Assembly: GCA_013177855.1 (NCBI GenBank)
Contig: JABLYA010000003.1
Span: 1 to 64,000 of the forward strand
Source: Ignavibacteria bacterium
Lineage (GTDB): Bacteria > Bacteroidota > Ignavibacteria > Ch128b
DNA: 64,000 nt
Reading direction: 5' to 3'
The notes under the pieces are model-generated. The model was not told the origin of the DNA and did no database searches. It saw nothing but the letters and a program-made list of their open reading frames with translations. A program made the translations under genes and the position numbers. Positions 63,365 to 64,000 of the stretch are shown here, one piece after another. Each line of letters begins with the position of its first letter. The stretch's first letter is position 1.

Positions 63365-63628
63365 CTATTCCTTAAATTTATAGTTATAATTAGCATAGTT
63401 AGCTGCAATTTTATCATACGCATCTGTTCCTTCAGCATATTCTTTAAAAGTCCAGTTGTCGCTTTTTCTATATCTTATAATTTTATAGGTATTGCTATTA
63501 ATAGAAGTAGTTCCAGGTAAAGCATACATAACATAAGTGTTATCACCATCTTCTACTACTATATCAGGGGATGTATCAGAAAATCCCATGAACTTTACAA
63601 ACATTTTATAGAAATCGTTTGTATTCAT
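63365..63628 (-). CDS. Small protein of unknown function upstream of the tail fibre (87 aa)
   Basis: An 87-residue acidic protein (DIVVEDGDNTYVMYAL, then KYR/Y-rich strands) with an AGCTATG start. It could be a fibre chaperone or connector. It is preceded by a possible promoter. Confidence 0.5.
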   Translation of the reverse strand: MNTNDFYKMFVKFMGFSDTSPDIVVEDGDNTYVMYALPGTTSINSNTYKIIRYRKSDNWTFKEYAEGTDAYDKIAANYANYNYKFKE

Positions 63629-63647
63629 AGCTAAATTTTTTTGTTTT

Positions 63648-63655
63648 CAAATGTA
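63648..63655 (-). promoter_or_regulatory. Candidate -7 box (TACATTTG)
   Basis: TACATTTG on the - strand fits TAnnTTTG in a 54-base gap before the 87-aa gene. A TTTG lies 23 bases upstream instead of 19, so support is partial. Confidence 0.35.
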
Positions 63656-63682
63656 CTAAAAATTTTGTTAAAATGTATCAAA

Positions 63683-64000
63683 TTAAGTAGGTGATACCAT
63701 TGTCAATTGAAAATATGTTATAAAATATATTTCATTGACATCGTCTATACATTGTATTTTTATAGCATTGGGTAAAGTAGTACTAAGTGTTCCACCTAAC
63801 ATGTGTACTGTATTTGCCCAAGACAGAGTTGCACTACCTAAAGGTGGTAATAAAATAATAACAGTTTTATTTCTTATTGGATTTTGTAGTGTGTATAATA
63901 AATGTACATTTCTTAAAGGTGCATTTCCACTTGATATAAAAACATCATATTTACTAAAGTCAATAAACAAATCTTGTGTTTGGTCAAATACTCTTTTAAA
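63683..64000 (-). CDS. C-terminal end of a tail protein, continues past the window
   Basis: The frame is open to the window edge (64000) and stops at 63683; no start is visible. At least 105 residues are present (RVFDQTQDLFIDFSKYD..., strands and hydrophobic turns, ending LTMVSPT). Position suggests a tail fibre or appendage protein. Confidence 0.6.
   Translation of the reverse strand, partial: FKRVFDQTQDLFIDFSKYDVFISSGNAPLRNVHLLYTLQNPIRNKTVIILLPPLGSATLSWANTVHMLGGTLSTTLPNAIKIQCIDDVNEIYFITYFQLTMVSPT

Noticed and set aside
1-64000. Stop-codon recoding (TAG or TGA read as amino acid), known in some crAss-like phages
   Set aside because: TAG, TGA and TAA all end genes at sensible positions and with expected overlaps; no conserved domain runs through a stop.

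Overview
The window looks like part of a Crassvirales (crAss-like) bacteriophage of a Bacteroidales host. The DNA is very AT-rich and is split into two opposed arms. About 28 kb of replication, recombination and small accessory genes lie on the + strand. About 35 kb of virion, tail and lysis genes lie on the - strand. The arms converge at a strong terminator near 28.53 kb. The pairing of a family A DNA polymerase, DnaB-like helicase, DnaG-like primase and uracil-DNA glycosylase with a giant virion RNA polymerase polyprotein (5414 aa, D-F-D-I-D catalytic loop) is characteristic of crAss-like phages. Genes have no Shine-Dalgarno sequences; many start in the context A(A/G)CTATG. Several -7 boxes match the Bacteroidetes TAnnTTTG consensus, which points to a Bacteroidales host. 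Stop codons are used normally, so I see no sign of stop-codon recoding.

Region 1-3.1 kb is unusual. It has a structured non-coding RNA candidate (29-431), a reading frame without a start codon (412-639), and small genes of unknown function. Both genes and gaps are full of long local hairpins. Region 3.1-8.5 kb is the replication core: SF2 helicase, PolA, a probable helicase partner and a DnaB-like ATPase. Region 8.45-14.6 kb carries what I read as a complete ubiquitin-like conjugation pathway: a ubiquitin-like precursor, an E2-like protein, a JAMM/JAB peptidase and a ThiF/E1-like enzyme. It is interrupted between JAB and E1 by a TnpB + HNH insertion. Region 14.6-20.6 kb is a recombination and priming block: Sak4-like ATPase, acidic-tailed SSB candidate, primase, RusA-like resolvase, PD-(D/E)XK nuclease and a frameshifted helix-turn-helix-like gene.

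Region 20.6-28.5 kb holds uracil-DNA glycosylase, many small genes, two paralogous membrane-anchored glucosaminidases, a DUF932 protein, the 3' remnant of a second TnpB, and two copies of a sequence resembling a solitary type II-C CRISPR repeat.

On the - strand, read from high to low coordinates, the order is tail-fibre proteins (one with seven 66-bp leucine-rich-like repeats broken by a single-base deletion), small membrane proteins, a lysis cassette (holin candidates, secreted CHAP-like endolysin, unimolecular spanin candidate), tail ring/adaptor and nozzle proteins, then virion cargo proteins ending with the 5414-aa and 1592-aa giants. Terminase, portal and major capsid genes are not in the window and presumably lie beyond 64 kb. 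Three genes appear broken by a one-base deletion (near 1993, 20466 and 61735). Real decay, programmed slippage and assembly indels cannot be told apart from one sequence.
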